A model generated the notes under the pieces. The model had not been told where the DNA came from. It was given only the letters and a program-made list of their open reading frames with translations, and did not search any database. A DNA stretch of 8,851 nt. Origin: Bifidobacteriaceae bacterium (GTDB taxonomy: Bacteria > Actinomycetota > Actinomycetes > Actinomycetales > WQXJ01). The DNA is taken from the NCBI GenBank assembly GCA_031266115.1, contig JAISBQ010000018.1, forward strand, positions 1 through 8,851, read 5' to 3'. Made by a program: the position numbers and the translations under genes. Position 1 is the stretch's first letter, and every line of letters starts with the position of its first letter. Shown here piece by piece: positions 1 to 6,248 of this stretch.

Positions 1-524
1 GCGGCGACTCTATCGCGGTGGCGGGCGTGTGCCTGACCGTGACGGCCATTGCGGGCGACGTGTTCACGGTGGATGTCATGCCCGAGACTCTGCGCCGCAC
101 CACGCTCGGCCTGCTTCGAGTTGGAGGTGGCGTGAACCTGGAGAGGGCGATGTGCGCCGATGGGAGGTGGGGCGGTCACATCGTCCAGGGCCACGTGGAT
201 GGCACGGGCTACGTGATCAGTCGCGTGGCGGCCGGCACCTTCGAGACCTTCCGCTTCGCGATAGACCCGGTGCTCGCCCGGTATGTCGCGCCCAAGGGAT
301 CCATCGCCATCGACGGCACCTCGCTCACAGTGATCGCGATCGCCGACGATGCCGGCCCGCACCACCGCGACACCGCCGCCGTGGAGATGGGGCTGATTCC
401 CGCCACGCTGCACGCGACCACGCTCGGCAGATTGGCGTCTGGTGATCCGGTCAACATCGAAGTGGATGTGGTGGCGAAGTACGTGGAGCGGCTGCTGGCA
501 GCCGGAAAGGGCCCGAACACATGA
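1..524 (+). CDS. ribE: Riboflavin synthase, alpha chain (5'-truncated by window edge)
   Basis: Catalyses the last step of riboflavin synthesis: two 6,7-dimethyl-8-ribityllumazine molecules dismutate to riboflavin and the pyrimidinedione precursor. The reading frame starts at base 3 and gives 173 residues; about 30-40 N-terminal residues, including the usual MFTGIVE start, lie before the window. Two lumazine-binding barrels are visible. The first holds GDSIAVAGVCLTV, DVMPETLRRTTLG and GGHIVQGHVDGTG; the second holds RYVAPKGSIAIDGTSLTV, LIPATLHATTLG and the C-terminal VNIEVDVVAKYVERLL. The second barrel has a few extra residues (ADDAGPHHRDTA) compared with mycobacterial RibC as I remember it. 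The TGA stop (522-524) overlaps the ATG of ribBA, which indicates one operon with translational coupling. The promoter and any FMN riboswitch would be upstream and cannot be seen. ribE and ribC are both used as names for this gene. Confidence 0.96.
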   Translation, partial: GDSIAVAGVCLTVTAIAGDVFTVDVMPETLRRTTLGLLRVGGGVNLERAMCADGRWGGHIVQGHVDGTGYVISRVAAGTFETFRFAIDPVLARYVAPKGSIAIDGTSLTVIAIADDAGPHHRDTAAVEMGLIPATLHATTLGRLASGDPVNIEVDVVAKYVERLLAAGKGPNT

Positions 525-1795
525 GCGGTATTCACACGGCGACAATCGACGAGGCCCTGACCGAATTGACGGCGGGACGGCCGGTCCTGGTGGCCGACGA
601 TGTGGACCGCGAGAACGAGGCGGATGCCGTGATCGCGGCCGGATGGGCGGACGAACGGTGGATCGCATGGATCATCCGGCATTCCTCGGGCTACCTGTGC
701 GCCCCTATGACCCCCGCCCGTGCCGATGCCCTGCACCTGCCCCTCATGGTGCCGAACTCCCAGGATCCGCGCCGCACGGCGTACACGGTGACCGTGGATG
801 CGGCCTCCGGGGTGACCACGGGCATCTCGGCGGCGGACCGAGCCCGGACGTTGGGCGTGTTGGCCGATCCGGCGTCCGGACCGGAGTCGCTGATCCGGCC
901 CGGGCACGTCCTGCCCCTTCGGGCAGTCCCCGGCGGCGTCCTGCACCGCGCGGGGCATACCGAAGCGGCGGTCGATCTGTGCCGCCTGGCAGGCCTGCCC
1001 GAGGTGGCGGGGATCGCGGAGATGGTCAACGACGACGGCACGATGATGCGCCTGCCGCAGGCCAGCGCGTTGGCTCGCCGTTCAGGACTGGTGTTGGTGA
1101 CCATCGCGGAGCTCATCGCTTGGCGGCGCGCCCGCGGCGATGGGACGGTACCGGCGGTGGAGCCGGCGACGGCGCGCGTGGTGCCCACCGGACGCGCGGA
1201 CCTGCCCACGGCTCACGGACGATTCACGGCGGTGGGCTACCGGGACACCAGCACCGGCGCCGAGCATGTCGCGCTACTCGCCGCCGACGCACGGGGTGAA
1301 CCCGGGGACGGGAACCTTGTCCGGGTCCACTCGGAGTGCCTGACGGGCGACGCGTTCTCCTCAGCGCGGTGCGACTGTGGTGCCCAACTTGCGGCGGCGA
1401 TGCAGCGTGTGGCGAGCCGCGGGGGAGCGGTGGTCTACCTGCGAGGTCAGGAAGGGCGCGGCATCGGGCTGGCGGCCAAGATCGACGCCTATGCACTTCA
1501 AGACCGGGGCCGGGACACCGTGGACGCCAACATCGAACTGGGTTGGCCCGTGGACCGGCGCGAATACGGCGCGGCGGCCGCCATTTTGCACGATCTGGGG
1601 TTGCGGTCCGTAGTGCTCATGACCAACAACCCGGCCAAGGTGACGGCGCTCGTGGCCCACGGGATCGATGTCGCCGCGGTTGAACGGATCGACGTAGGGC
1701 GGGGCGAACACAACGCGGCGTATCTGGCGACCAAGGCCGAGCGCATGGGCCATGCGCTCGGCGCAGCGAACAGCGAGACGGGGGAGAGGCCATGA
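521..1795 (+). CDS. ribBA: Bifunctional 3,4-dihydroxy-2-butanone-4-phosphate synthase / GTP cyclohydrolase II
   Basis: A cytosolic 424-residue fusion that supplies both precursors of riboflavin. Residues about 5-205 are the DHBP synthase domain, acting on ribulose 5-phosphate. It shows the acidic loop DDVDRENEADAV (26-37), GVTTGISAADRA (97-108), RPGHVLPLR (126-134) and GHTEAAVDL (145-153); the metal-site Glu in DRENE and His146 are present. The loop reads DDVD...EAD where the family usually has DDED...EGD, so two positions differ but the key acids remain. Residues about 225-410 are GTP cyclohydrolase II: VRVHSECLTGD (267-277), zinc ligands Cys273, Cys284 and Cys286, RGQEGRGIGL (308-317), Tyr324, Asp345, Arg347 and TNNPAK (368-373). 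The ATG overlaps the ribE stop; GGAAAGG (504-510) is a ribosome site at normal distance. Both domains look intact, so both activities are expected. Confidence 0.98.
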   Translation: MSGIHTATIDEALTELTAGRPVLVADDVDRENEADAVIAAGWADERWIAWIIRHSSGYLCAPMTPARADALHLPLMVPNSQDPRRTAYTVTVDAASGVTTGISAADRARTLGVLADPASGPESLIRPGHVLPLRAVPGGVLHRAGHTEAAVDLCRLAGLPEVAGIAEMVNDDGTMMRLPQASALARRSGLVLVTIAELIAWRRARGDGTVPAVEPATARVVPTGRADLPTAHGRFTAVGYRDTSTGAEHVALLAADARGEPGDGNLVRVHSECLTGDAFSSARCDCGAQLAAAMQRVASRGGAVVYLRGQEGRGIGLAAKIDAYALQDRGRDTVDANIELGWPVDRREYGAAAAILHDLGLRSVVLMTNNPAKVTALVAHGIDVAAVERIDVGRGEHNAAYLATKAERMGHALGAANSETGERP

Positions 1796-2331
1796 GCGGT
1801 GAAGGAGCGCCAGCCGGTGCGCGGATCGATGGCCGCGGGTGGGTGGTGGCCGTGGTCGCCGCGTCGTGGCACGAGCGGATCATGGACGGGCTGATCGCCG
1901 GCGCCATGCGTGTGCTGAACGACGCTGGGGCCAAGGCGCGGCTGATCCGGGTGCCGGGGAGCTTCGAACTGCCGGTGGCGGTGGGGGCGGTGGTGCGGGA
2001 GCGGCGGCTGTCAACCTACCCGCAAGTGTCGGGCTCAGCCGACGCCGCCGTCGCCTTGGGCGTGGTGATTCGCGGAGGTACCCCGCACTTCGAGTATGTG
2101 TGTCAGGCGGCCACGGCGGGCCTGACCCAGGTGGCGATCCAGACGGGCAGTCCGGTCGGTTTTGGCCTATTGACCTGCGATAACGAGGCTCAAGCTCTGG
2201 CCCGCGCAGGTTTACCAGGCTCGGTCGAAGACAAGGGAGCCGAGGCGGCCGCGGCCGCACTGTCGACGCTCGACGCGCTGTGGTCGAGCTCCGGGGCCGG
2301 CAGGTGGGCATACAAGCCCAACCGGACATAG
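1792..2331 (+). CDS. ribH: 6,7-dimethyl-8-ribityllumazine synthase
   Basis: Condenses 3,4-dihydroxy-2-butanone 4-phosphate (from RibBA) with 5-amino-6-ribitylaminouracil to give the substrate of riboflavin synthase; the family forms pentamers or 60-mers. The 179-residue protein has VVAASWHERI (21-30, Trp26 at the substrate-stacking position), RVPGSFELPVA (53-63), ALGVVIRGGTPHFEYVC (88-104, catalytic His99), GFGLLTCDNEAQALARAG (123-140, phosphate-binding Arg138) and EDKGAEAA (146-153). It has about 10-12 extra residues (RERRLSTYPQVSG, 69-81) between the ELPVA helix and the ALGVVIRGG strand, where mycobacterial RibH has a short turn, and a C-terminal tail RWAYKPNRT. The ATG overlaps the ribBA stop and follows a strong GGGGGAGAGG ribosome site (1780-1789). 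It is the last gene of the rib operon here; the minus-strand gene follows after 44 nt. Confidence 0.97.
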   Translation: MSGEGAPAGARIDGRGWVVAVVAASWHERIMDGLIAGAMRVLNDAGAKARLIRVPGSFELPVAVGAVVRERRLSTYPQVSGSADAAVALGVVIRGGTPHFEYVCQAATAGLTQVAIQTGSPVGFGLLTCDNEAQALARAGLPGSVEDKGAEAAAAALSTLDALWSSSGAGRWAYKPNRT

Positions 2332-2375
2332 ACCCAAGGGCCGCCAAACCACCGCCGGCATCATCCGCGAACCCC

Positions 2376-3617
2376 TCACCCCGCGCATGCCCGGTCGAGG
2401 GGGGCGGTGCGCAGGGTCGTCATCGTCTCCGTGGCCCATGCCGTCGCCCACGGTGCCGCTGCCGCTGGATAGCGGTAGATCACGCGCGTGGTGGACGCGG
2501 GACCGTAGCGGACCCGGACGGCGAACAGGGCGTCGGGATTGGCTGCCTCGTGTCCTGTGACGTTGAGGGTCGTCCCGTCCAGGGAGGCGTCGGTGATCAC
2601 TCCGCCGGCTGCGATCTCGGCGAGTTCGCCATCGACCATGGCTGACAGGTTCGCCGAGCTGGTCGGCCGGAGCTGCACCTGGGCGGAAGTACCACCGTCG
2701 GGGCTGATCCATGCCATGGCGGCCGGGGTCAGGTGGGCGGGGGCGAGTTCGGTGGGGATCCGGGCGACGACGCCGCACGGCGCCGACGCGTAGGGCGCGT
2801 ACCTGATCGCATGGCCAGCCACGGTGGTGGGTGTCGATCCGACGTCGTGCCACGGGGCCAGCGCCGGGACAAACGTGCGGCCAACAGGGATGTAGATCTG
2901 GATGCCATCGCGGGTGGCCACCCAGTGGGTGAACGCCGGCACACGTGTCCAGCCCAGGGCCTTCGAGGTTGCCTGGGGTGGAGCGACGAGCGTGGTCCCC
3001 GTCGGTCCAAGCTTTCGGGCGGCGTAGGCCTCGGAGGTGTACAGGTCGGGGATCGCCGCCCACAACACGTCGGACTTGCTCAGCGGTGTCAGGGCCGCGA
3101 GCGTGGCCGGTCGGTTGGTGGTCAGGTCCAGGGTGAAGGAACGCACCGAGGTGTAGGTGGCGCCCCGGCACCATGACCCCGTGAAGACCAGGGCTGCCGA
3201 TGCCCATCGCCCATCGATCACACCAGCGGTGAAGTCGCCCGTCAACTTGAGGCGTCGTGGCGTCTGGCGCTTCGAGCAGGCCTTCTTGGCGCGCGCCTGG
3301 GCTCGCAGTTCATCGGTGATGGCGTCCTCGACGTTGAACAGGAAGGTCAAGCGGTTGGTTTCGGTGCCGCCCTTGAGGGCCGGCTTGCGGACGGAGAAGA
3401 CCACTCCGGATGGAACCCGGCCACGGGTGCGGATCGCGGTGATCCGCACGGGCTTCGCCTTCTTCGTGACGACGGCGGTGACGGCGGTGACGGGAGAGGC
3501 GGGGGCCGGCATCGTCGGCATGGCGACGCTGGGCGGGCACCCCGCGATGGTTACCGCAATGACGCTGAGGGCCACCGCGCAGACGCTGCCGAGGCGTTGC
3601 CTGGCTGGTCGACGCAT
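2376..3617 (-). CDS. Putative secreted lipoprotein, weak resemblance to DUF3298/RsiV-type domain
   Basis: A 413-residue protein I do not firmly recognise. The N-terminus is a lipoprotein signal: basic MRRPARQRLG, a hydrophobic stretch (11-25), then the lipobox IAGC with Cys27 as the lipid site, so it should be anchored outside the membrane. An Ala/Pro/Thr/Val-rich linker follows (30-55), encoded partly by a 9-nt GACGGCGGT repeat near 3470-3492. The middle (about 155-270) has SVRSFTLDLTTNRPATL and later FTHWVATRDGIQIYIPVG; this 'secreted sheet protein with TRDGI(x)YI' pattern recalls DUF3298/RsiV-like domains, but it is only a weak visual match. Four further cysteines (114, 150, 281, 411) could pair. 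An in-frame ATG lies 30 nt upstream, but the ATG at 3617 is preceded by AGGAAGGACA at ideal distance and the signal peptide starts there. It lies opposite to and between ribH and hisE. Confidence 0.85.
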   Translation of the reverse strand: MRRPARQRLGSVCAVALSVIAVTIAGCPPSVAMPTMPAPASPVTAVTAVVTKKAKPVRITAIRTRGRVPSGVVFSVRKPALKGGTETNRLTFLFNVEDAITDELRAQARAKKACSKRQTPRRLKLTGDFTAGVIDGRWASAALVFTGSWCRGATYTSVRSFTLDLTTNRPATLAALTPLSKSDVLWAAIPDLYTSEAYAARKLGPTGTTLVAPPQATSKALGWTRVPAFTHWVATRDGIQIYIPVGRTFVPALAPWHDVGSTPTTVAGHAIRYAPYASAPCGVVARIPTELAPAHLTPAAMAWISPDGGTSAQVQLRPTSSANLSAMVDGELAEIAAGGVITDASLDGTTLNVTGHEAANPDALFAVRVRYGPASTTRVIYRYPAAAAPWATAWATETMTTLRTAPLDRACAG

Positions 3618-3645
3618 GCTTGTCCTTCCTGTTTGGCGCCAGGGC

Positions 3646-3651
3646 ACCTTA
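3646..3651 (-). promoter_or_regulatory. Probable -10 box of the lipoprotein gene
   Basis: On the minus strand this reads TAAGGT, an actinobacterial TANNNT -10 motif, 28 nt before the ATG at 3617. That leaves room for a short leader containing the AGGAAGG ribosome site. A possible -35 (GCCACA, 17 nt further upstream) matches the consensus only in its second half. It would overlap the hisE promoter on the other strand, so the two may compete. This is inferred from sequence pattern alone. Confidence 0.45.
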
Positions 3652-3663
3652 CACCAGCCCCCC

Positions 3664-3669
3664 TACACT
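3664..3669 (+). promoter_or_regulatory. Probable -10 box for leaderless hisE transcript
   Basis: TACACT fits the TANNNT -10 motif and ends 7 nt before the GTG start of hisE at 3677. That is the spacing expected when transcription starts at the first base of the start codon. There is no Shine-Dalgarno sequence before this GTG (GTGGCAC), which supports a leaderless message. No good -35 is visible. Confidence 0.55.
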
Positions 3670-3676
3670 GTGGCAC

Positions 3677-3940
3677 GTGAAAAACTTCGAGGAGCTGTTT
3701 GGTGAACTCGCGGGCAAAGCTGAGACGCGCCCACCGGAATCGGGCACCGTTCGCCTTCTGGATGCCGGGGTTCACGCGATCGGCAAGAAGCTCATCGAAG
3801 AGGCGGGAGAGGCGTGGATCGCCGCGGAGCATGAATCCGACGAGCATCTCGCCCTGGAGCTTTCGCAAGTTCTGTACTACGTCCAGACCATGGCCATCGC
3901 CCGCGGCCTGAGTCTTGACGACATCTACCGCCACCTGTGA
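3677..3940 (+). CDS. hisE: Phosphoribosyl-ATP pyrophosphatase
   Basis: Hydrolyses phosphoribosyl-ATP to phosphoribosyl-AMP and pyrophosphate, the second step of histidine synthesis, in the cytosol. The 87-residue protein starts VKNFEELFGELAGKAETRP and contains GVHAIGKKLIEEAGEAWIAA (31-50), ESDEHLALELSQVLYYVQ (53-70) and the C-terminal ARGLSLDDIYRHL. This is an all-alpha MazG-like fold, with Glu41, Glu42, Glu45 and Glu61 as the metal-binding acids. It matches actinobacterial HisE almost along its whole length. An ATG further upstream (3620) is in frame, but the 19 residues it would add (SFLFGARAPYTSPPTLWH) resemble nothing in the family, and a -10 box sits inside that stretch. GTG 3677 is therefore chosen. 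hisG follows after 11 nt, so the two are surely co-transcribed. Confidence 0.96.
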   Translation: MKNFEELFGELAGKAETRPPESGTVRLLDAGVHAIGKKLIEEAGEAWIAAEHESDEHLALELSQVLYYVQTMAIARGLSLDDIYRHL

Positions 3941-3951
3941 GGCCAACCAGT

Positions 3952-4803
3952 ATGTTGAAGATCGCCGTGCCCAACAAGGGATCCTTGTCCGCTCAGGCCG
4001 CCAGCCTGCTCACCAGCGCCGGATATCAAGGCAGGCGCGACCCGCGGGACCTGGTGTTGGCCGACCCACGCAACAACGTCGAGTTCTTTTTCCTGCGGCC
4101 ACGCGACATCGCGGTCTACGTGGGCGAGGGCACCGTGGACGCGGGGATCACGGGACGTGACCTGCTGCTCGATTCGGCGGCGCCAGCCGTGGAGCATCTG
4201 GCACTTGGCTTCGGGGGATCGACGTTCCGTTTCGCCGCGACACCCGGTGAGGTGACAGACCTGGCCGGGATCGACGGCCGGCGCGTCGCGACCTCCTATC
4301 CCGTGTTGGTGTCCCGCTACCTTGCCGACCACGGCGTGGCGGCGGCGTCCGTGGTCCGGCTCGACGGGGCCGTGGAAAGCGCGATCCAGCTGGGGGTGGC
4401 CGATGTGGTGGCGGATGTCGTGTCCACGGGGACCACGCTGCGGGCGGCCGGACTGGAGGTCTTCGGAGACCCGATCCTCACCTCCGAGGCCGTGTTGATT
4501 CGACGCCGTGAGCTGGGCGACGAGGTGGGGGCGTTCGAGATCCTGGTCCGCCGGATCCAGGGTGTGCTCGTGGCGCAGCAATACGTGCTCATGGACTATG
4601 ACGTGCCGATCTCCGCCGTCGAGCGGGCCGTATCGATCACACCGGGCCTGGAATCGCCGACCGTCTCCCCGCTGCACAATTCGATGTGGGTTGCCGTGCG
4701 TGCGATGGTGCCGCGAGCCGACACGAACGCGCTGATGGACCAGCTCTACGATGTGGGCGCTCGCGCGATCCTCATCACCGAGGTCCACGCCTGCCGGTTG
4801 TAA
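3952..4803 (+). CDS. hisG: ATP phosphoribosyltransferase, long form
   Basis: Joins ATP and PRPP to form phosphoribosyl-ATP, the first committed and feedback-controlled step of histidine synthesis. The 283-residue length is that of the long, HisZ-independent form. Visible motifs: MLKIAVPNKGSL (1-12), FFFLRPRDIAVYV (45-57), GITGRDLL (65-72), the signature region DVVADVVSTGTTL (151-163) that binds PRPP phosphates, QGVLVAQQYVLMDYD (203-217) and TPGLESPTVSPL (230-241). Residues about 195-283 form the ACT-like regulatory domain that binds histidine, ending ILITEVHACRL much as in Mycobacterium tuberculosis HisG. The ATG at 3952 is chosen over an in-frame GTG at 3937, which overlaps the hisE stop and lacks family support; GAGG (3939-3942) is a modest ribosome site. 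No other his gene is present downstream. Confidence 0.97.
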   Translation: MLKIAVPNKGSLSAQAASLLTSAGYQGRRDPRDLVLADPRNNVEFFFLRPRDIAVYVGEGTVDAGITGRDLLLDSAAPAVEHLALGFGGSTFRFAATPGEVTDLAGIDGRRVATSYPVLVSRYLADHGVAAASVVRLDGAVESAIQLGVADVVADVVSTGTTLRAAGLEVFGDPILTSEAVLIRRRELGDEVGAFEILVRRIQGVLVAQQYVLMDYDVPISAVERAVSITPGLESPTVSPLHNSMWVAVRAMVPRADTNALMDQLYDVGARAILITEVHACRL

Positions 4804-4807
4804 GTGG

Positions 4808-4839
4808 CTGGGACGGCGTGGGATAGGCGCCCGTCCCAG
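4808..4839. terminator. Hairpin downstream of hisG (likely terminator)
   Basis: The arms CTGGGACGG (4808-4816) and CCGTCCCAG (4831-4839) pair perfectly over 9 bp around a 14-nt loop, and a few inner bases can pair as well. It starts 5 nt after the hisG stop. There is no T-run on either side, as is common for actinobacterial terminators. Position between convergent genes supports a termination role. Confidence 0.5.
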
Positions 4840-4873
4840 AATGCTGGCTGCCGCGTCGTACCGGGTCTGGTCG

Positions 4874-4893
4874 CCGTGCCTAGGTAGGCACGG
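4874..4893. terminator. Hairpin directly after the DUF3866 stop (likely terminator)
   Basis: CCGTGCCT (4874-4881) and AGGCACGG (4886-4893) form a perfect 8-bp stem with a 4-nt loop. The right arm abuts the stop codon of the minus-strand DUF3866 gene (4894-4896). No T-run follows in the minus direction. Together with the 4808-4839 hairpin it makes a two-sided barrier between convergent hisG and DUF3866. Confidence 0.5.
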
Positions 4894-6069
4894 TCAGGCA
4901 GAATCGCGGACAAGGCTCGCGGCCAGGCGGCCGGCGCAGGCGGCGGCGAGGAACGCAGCCGGATCGTCGGTGAGGCCGCGGCCCATCGAGTTCAAGGGCG
5001 CGGGGCTCGCCTCAAGCGCCGCCATGAGACCGTCCGTGGGAACGTGAACCGCCTGGTGGATGCCGTGTGGTGGGATCAGTTCTGCGGTCCCGCGGACGAT
5101 GGCGGCCCCCACCTCGGGAAGATCCCACGCCCTGGTCATGGGAGCCCTGGATGCGGGCTCACCCTCGCGGGGTTCGCCGAAGTCTGGGACGGCAAGCATG
5201 GCGGGACGCAGCGCGACCTTGCCGTAGGCGGTCAGCGAGTGGTGGGACAGGCCTCGGTGGCGTGGGCGTGGATCGGTGCCCGAGACGCGCAACGCCCCCA
5301 CGGGCCGCCCGCCGAGGGTCCCGATCGCATTGACGGCCTCGCCCACTGCGACACCCGAGAACCCCCACCGCGTCCCCGTGCCGAGGTTGCCGGGACCCTG
5401 AGTGACGATGGCGATATCCGCGTCGATGACGAGCCGGGCCGCCAACAACGCGGAGTGAACGGTCGTGGCCTCGACCGTGCCGCCAAAGGCTTGACCTGCG
5501 GTGATGGTGGCCGCGAGGGCGCCGGCGGCCTCCAGTGCGGCGATGGTGCGGGAGAACGCGGCCGGTAGGGCGCCGCCATCGGACATGACGTAGGCGACCC
5601 GAAGGTGTGGCGCGTCCGCGTGGATGCCCGCGAGGATGGCCGGCAAGGACGAGTGCAGATCGGCTGTGACCACGGGCATGGCGTCGATCTCGGTGGCCTC
5701 GGCCAGGACGTCATGGTGAGGTGATGTCTGTTCGTCGATGCCGCGAACCATCGCCTGGAGCGGTGTGTACCGCGCCTTGACGAGGTAGCCGGCTGGATGG
5801 TCGGCGGCGTCCGCGGGCGCGGGGGCGGTCCCGGTCGAGGGATCGCTGGGCGCCACCACGAACGCCCACCCGCCGGTACCGAGCGACGCGTCGAGGGCCG
5901 CGGTGTTGAGGATGACGCGATCGCCCACCCCGAGGTCCGGGACCAGCCCGGTGTAGCCGAGGGCGCGCACGGACCGGCCGGCGATCGCACAAGTCACCTC
6001 TTGGGCTCCCGCCCGCGTCGCATCGACGCTGATCACCTGCCCCTCGGCGAATCGTGTCCACGCCTCCAC
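4894..6069 (-). CDS. DUF3866 family protein
   Basis: A conserved cytosolic protein of unknown biochemical function, recognised by the family's motifs. From the GTG at 6069 it has 391 residues: VGDRVILNTAALDASLGTGG (48-67), AGYLVKARYTPLQAMV (93-108), RVAYVMSDGGALPAAFSR (157-174), ITAGQAFGGTVEATTVHSAL (189-208), TQGPGNLGTGTRWGFSGV (223-240) and RPVGALRVSGTDPRPRHRG (255-273). An ATG at 6132 would add 21 residues, but those codons have much lower third-position GC than the rest, and family members, as I remember them, begin with a short segment before 'RxGxVxxV', which fits the GTG. Both candidate starts have a TANNNT box 7-8 nt upstream and no ribosome site. In actinomycetes this family is often found near Pup-proteasome/pafBC genes; pafB begins 2.5 kb away here. 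Confidence 0.9.
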   Translation of the reverse strand: MEAWTRFAEGQVISVDATRAGAQEVTCAIAGRSVRALGYTGLVPDLGVGDRVILNTAALDASLGTGGWAFVVAPSDPSTGTAPAPADAADHPAGYLVKARYTPLQAMVRGIDEQTSPHHDVLAEATEIDAMPVVTADLHSSLPAILAGIHADAPHLRVAYVMSDGGALPAAFSRTIAALEAAGALAATITAGQAFGGTVEATTVHSALLAARLVIDADIAIVTQGPGNLGTGTRWGFSGVAVGEAVNAIGTLGGRPVGALRVSGTDPRPRHRGLSHHSLTAYGKVALRPAMLAVPDFGEPREGEPASRAPMTRAWDLPEVGAAIVRGTAELIPPHGIHQAVHVPTDGLMAALEASPAPLNSMGRGLTDDPAAFLAAACAGRLAASLVRDSA

Positions 6070-6077
6070 GCTGGGCC

Positions 6078-6083
6078 ACTGTA
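6078..6083 (-). promoter_or_regulatory. Possible -10 box for leaderless DUF3866 transcript (GTG start)
   Basis: On the minus strand this is TACAGT, ending 8 nt before the GTG at 6069, which is the geometry of a leaderless start. There is no Shine-Dalgarno sequence before the GTG. It competes with the better TATAGT at 6140-6145. Confidence 0.4.
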
Positions 6084-6139
6084 GTCCCCGACCAAGTGCT
6101 GGTGGCTGCATCGCGGGCGAGCTTTGGCACATGTGAGGG

Positions 6140-6145
6140 ACTATA
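6140..6145 (-). promoter_or_regulatory. Possible -10 box upstream of the DUF3866 gene (ATG start)
   Basis: On the minus strand this is TATAGT, close to the TATAAT ideal, 7 nt before the in-frame ATG at 6132. If it is the main promoter, the message would be leaderless from 6132, or would carry a 63-nt leader to the GTG at 6069. The box lies between the inverted heptamers GCACATG (6127-6133) and CATGTGC (6168-6174), which could be an operator; that is only a pattern. Confidence 0.4.
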
Positions 6146-6212
6146 TTGGGCGAGTTTGACGCCTTGGCATGTGCGAAGGCTCGCGCTCGGCGCGACTCGC
6201 GGTGCGGACCGT

Positions 6213-6218
6213 TATCGT
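6213..6218 (+). promoter_or_regulatory. Possible -10 box of the cutinase-like gene
   Basis: TATCGT fits TANNNT and lies 30 nt before the ATG at 6249, leaving a leader of about 24 nt that includes the ribosome site GAAAGG (6236-6241). No clear -35 is seen at 16-18 nt upstream. Confidence 0.3.
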
Positions 6219-6248
6219 GGGACCCGTTCGCCAGTGAAAGGCCGGTCC

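Noticed and set aside
1..20. FMN riboswitch for the riboflavin operon
   Set aside because: The window starts inside ribE, so any such leader is outside; no FMN-element pattern was seen between the rib genes, which overlap.
209..958. Long minus-strand open frame opposite ribE and ribBA
   Set aside because: Arg/Pro/Gly-rich shadow translation of GC-rich coding DNA; the plus strand carries clear ribE and ribBA motifs over the whole stretch.
2332..2375. Terminator between convergent ribH and lipoprotein genes
   Set aside because: Looked for inverted repeats in these 44 nt and found only very short GC matches; not enough to call.
3157..3705. Plus-strand open frame over the lipoprotein start region
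   Set aside because: Opposite strand of a gene with a good signal peptide and ribosome site; no family resemblance, and it would run into hisE.
3937..3951. GTG start for hisG overlapping the hisE stop
   Set aside because: It adds MRPTS, which has no family counterpart; ATG 3952 begins the canonical MLKIAVPNKG.
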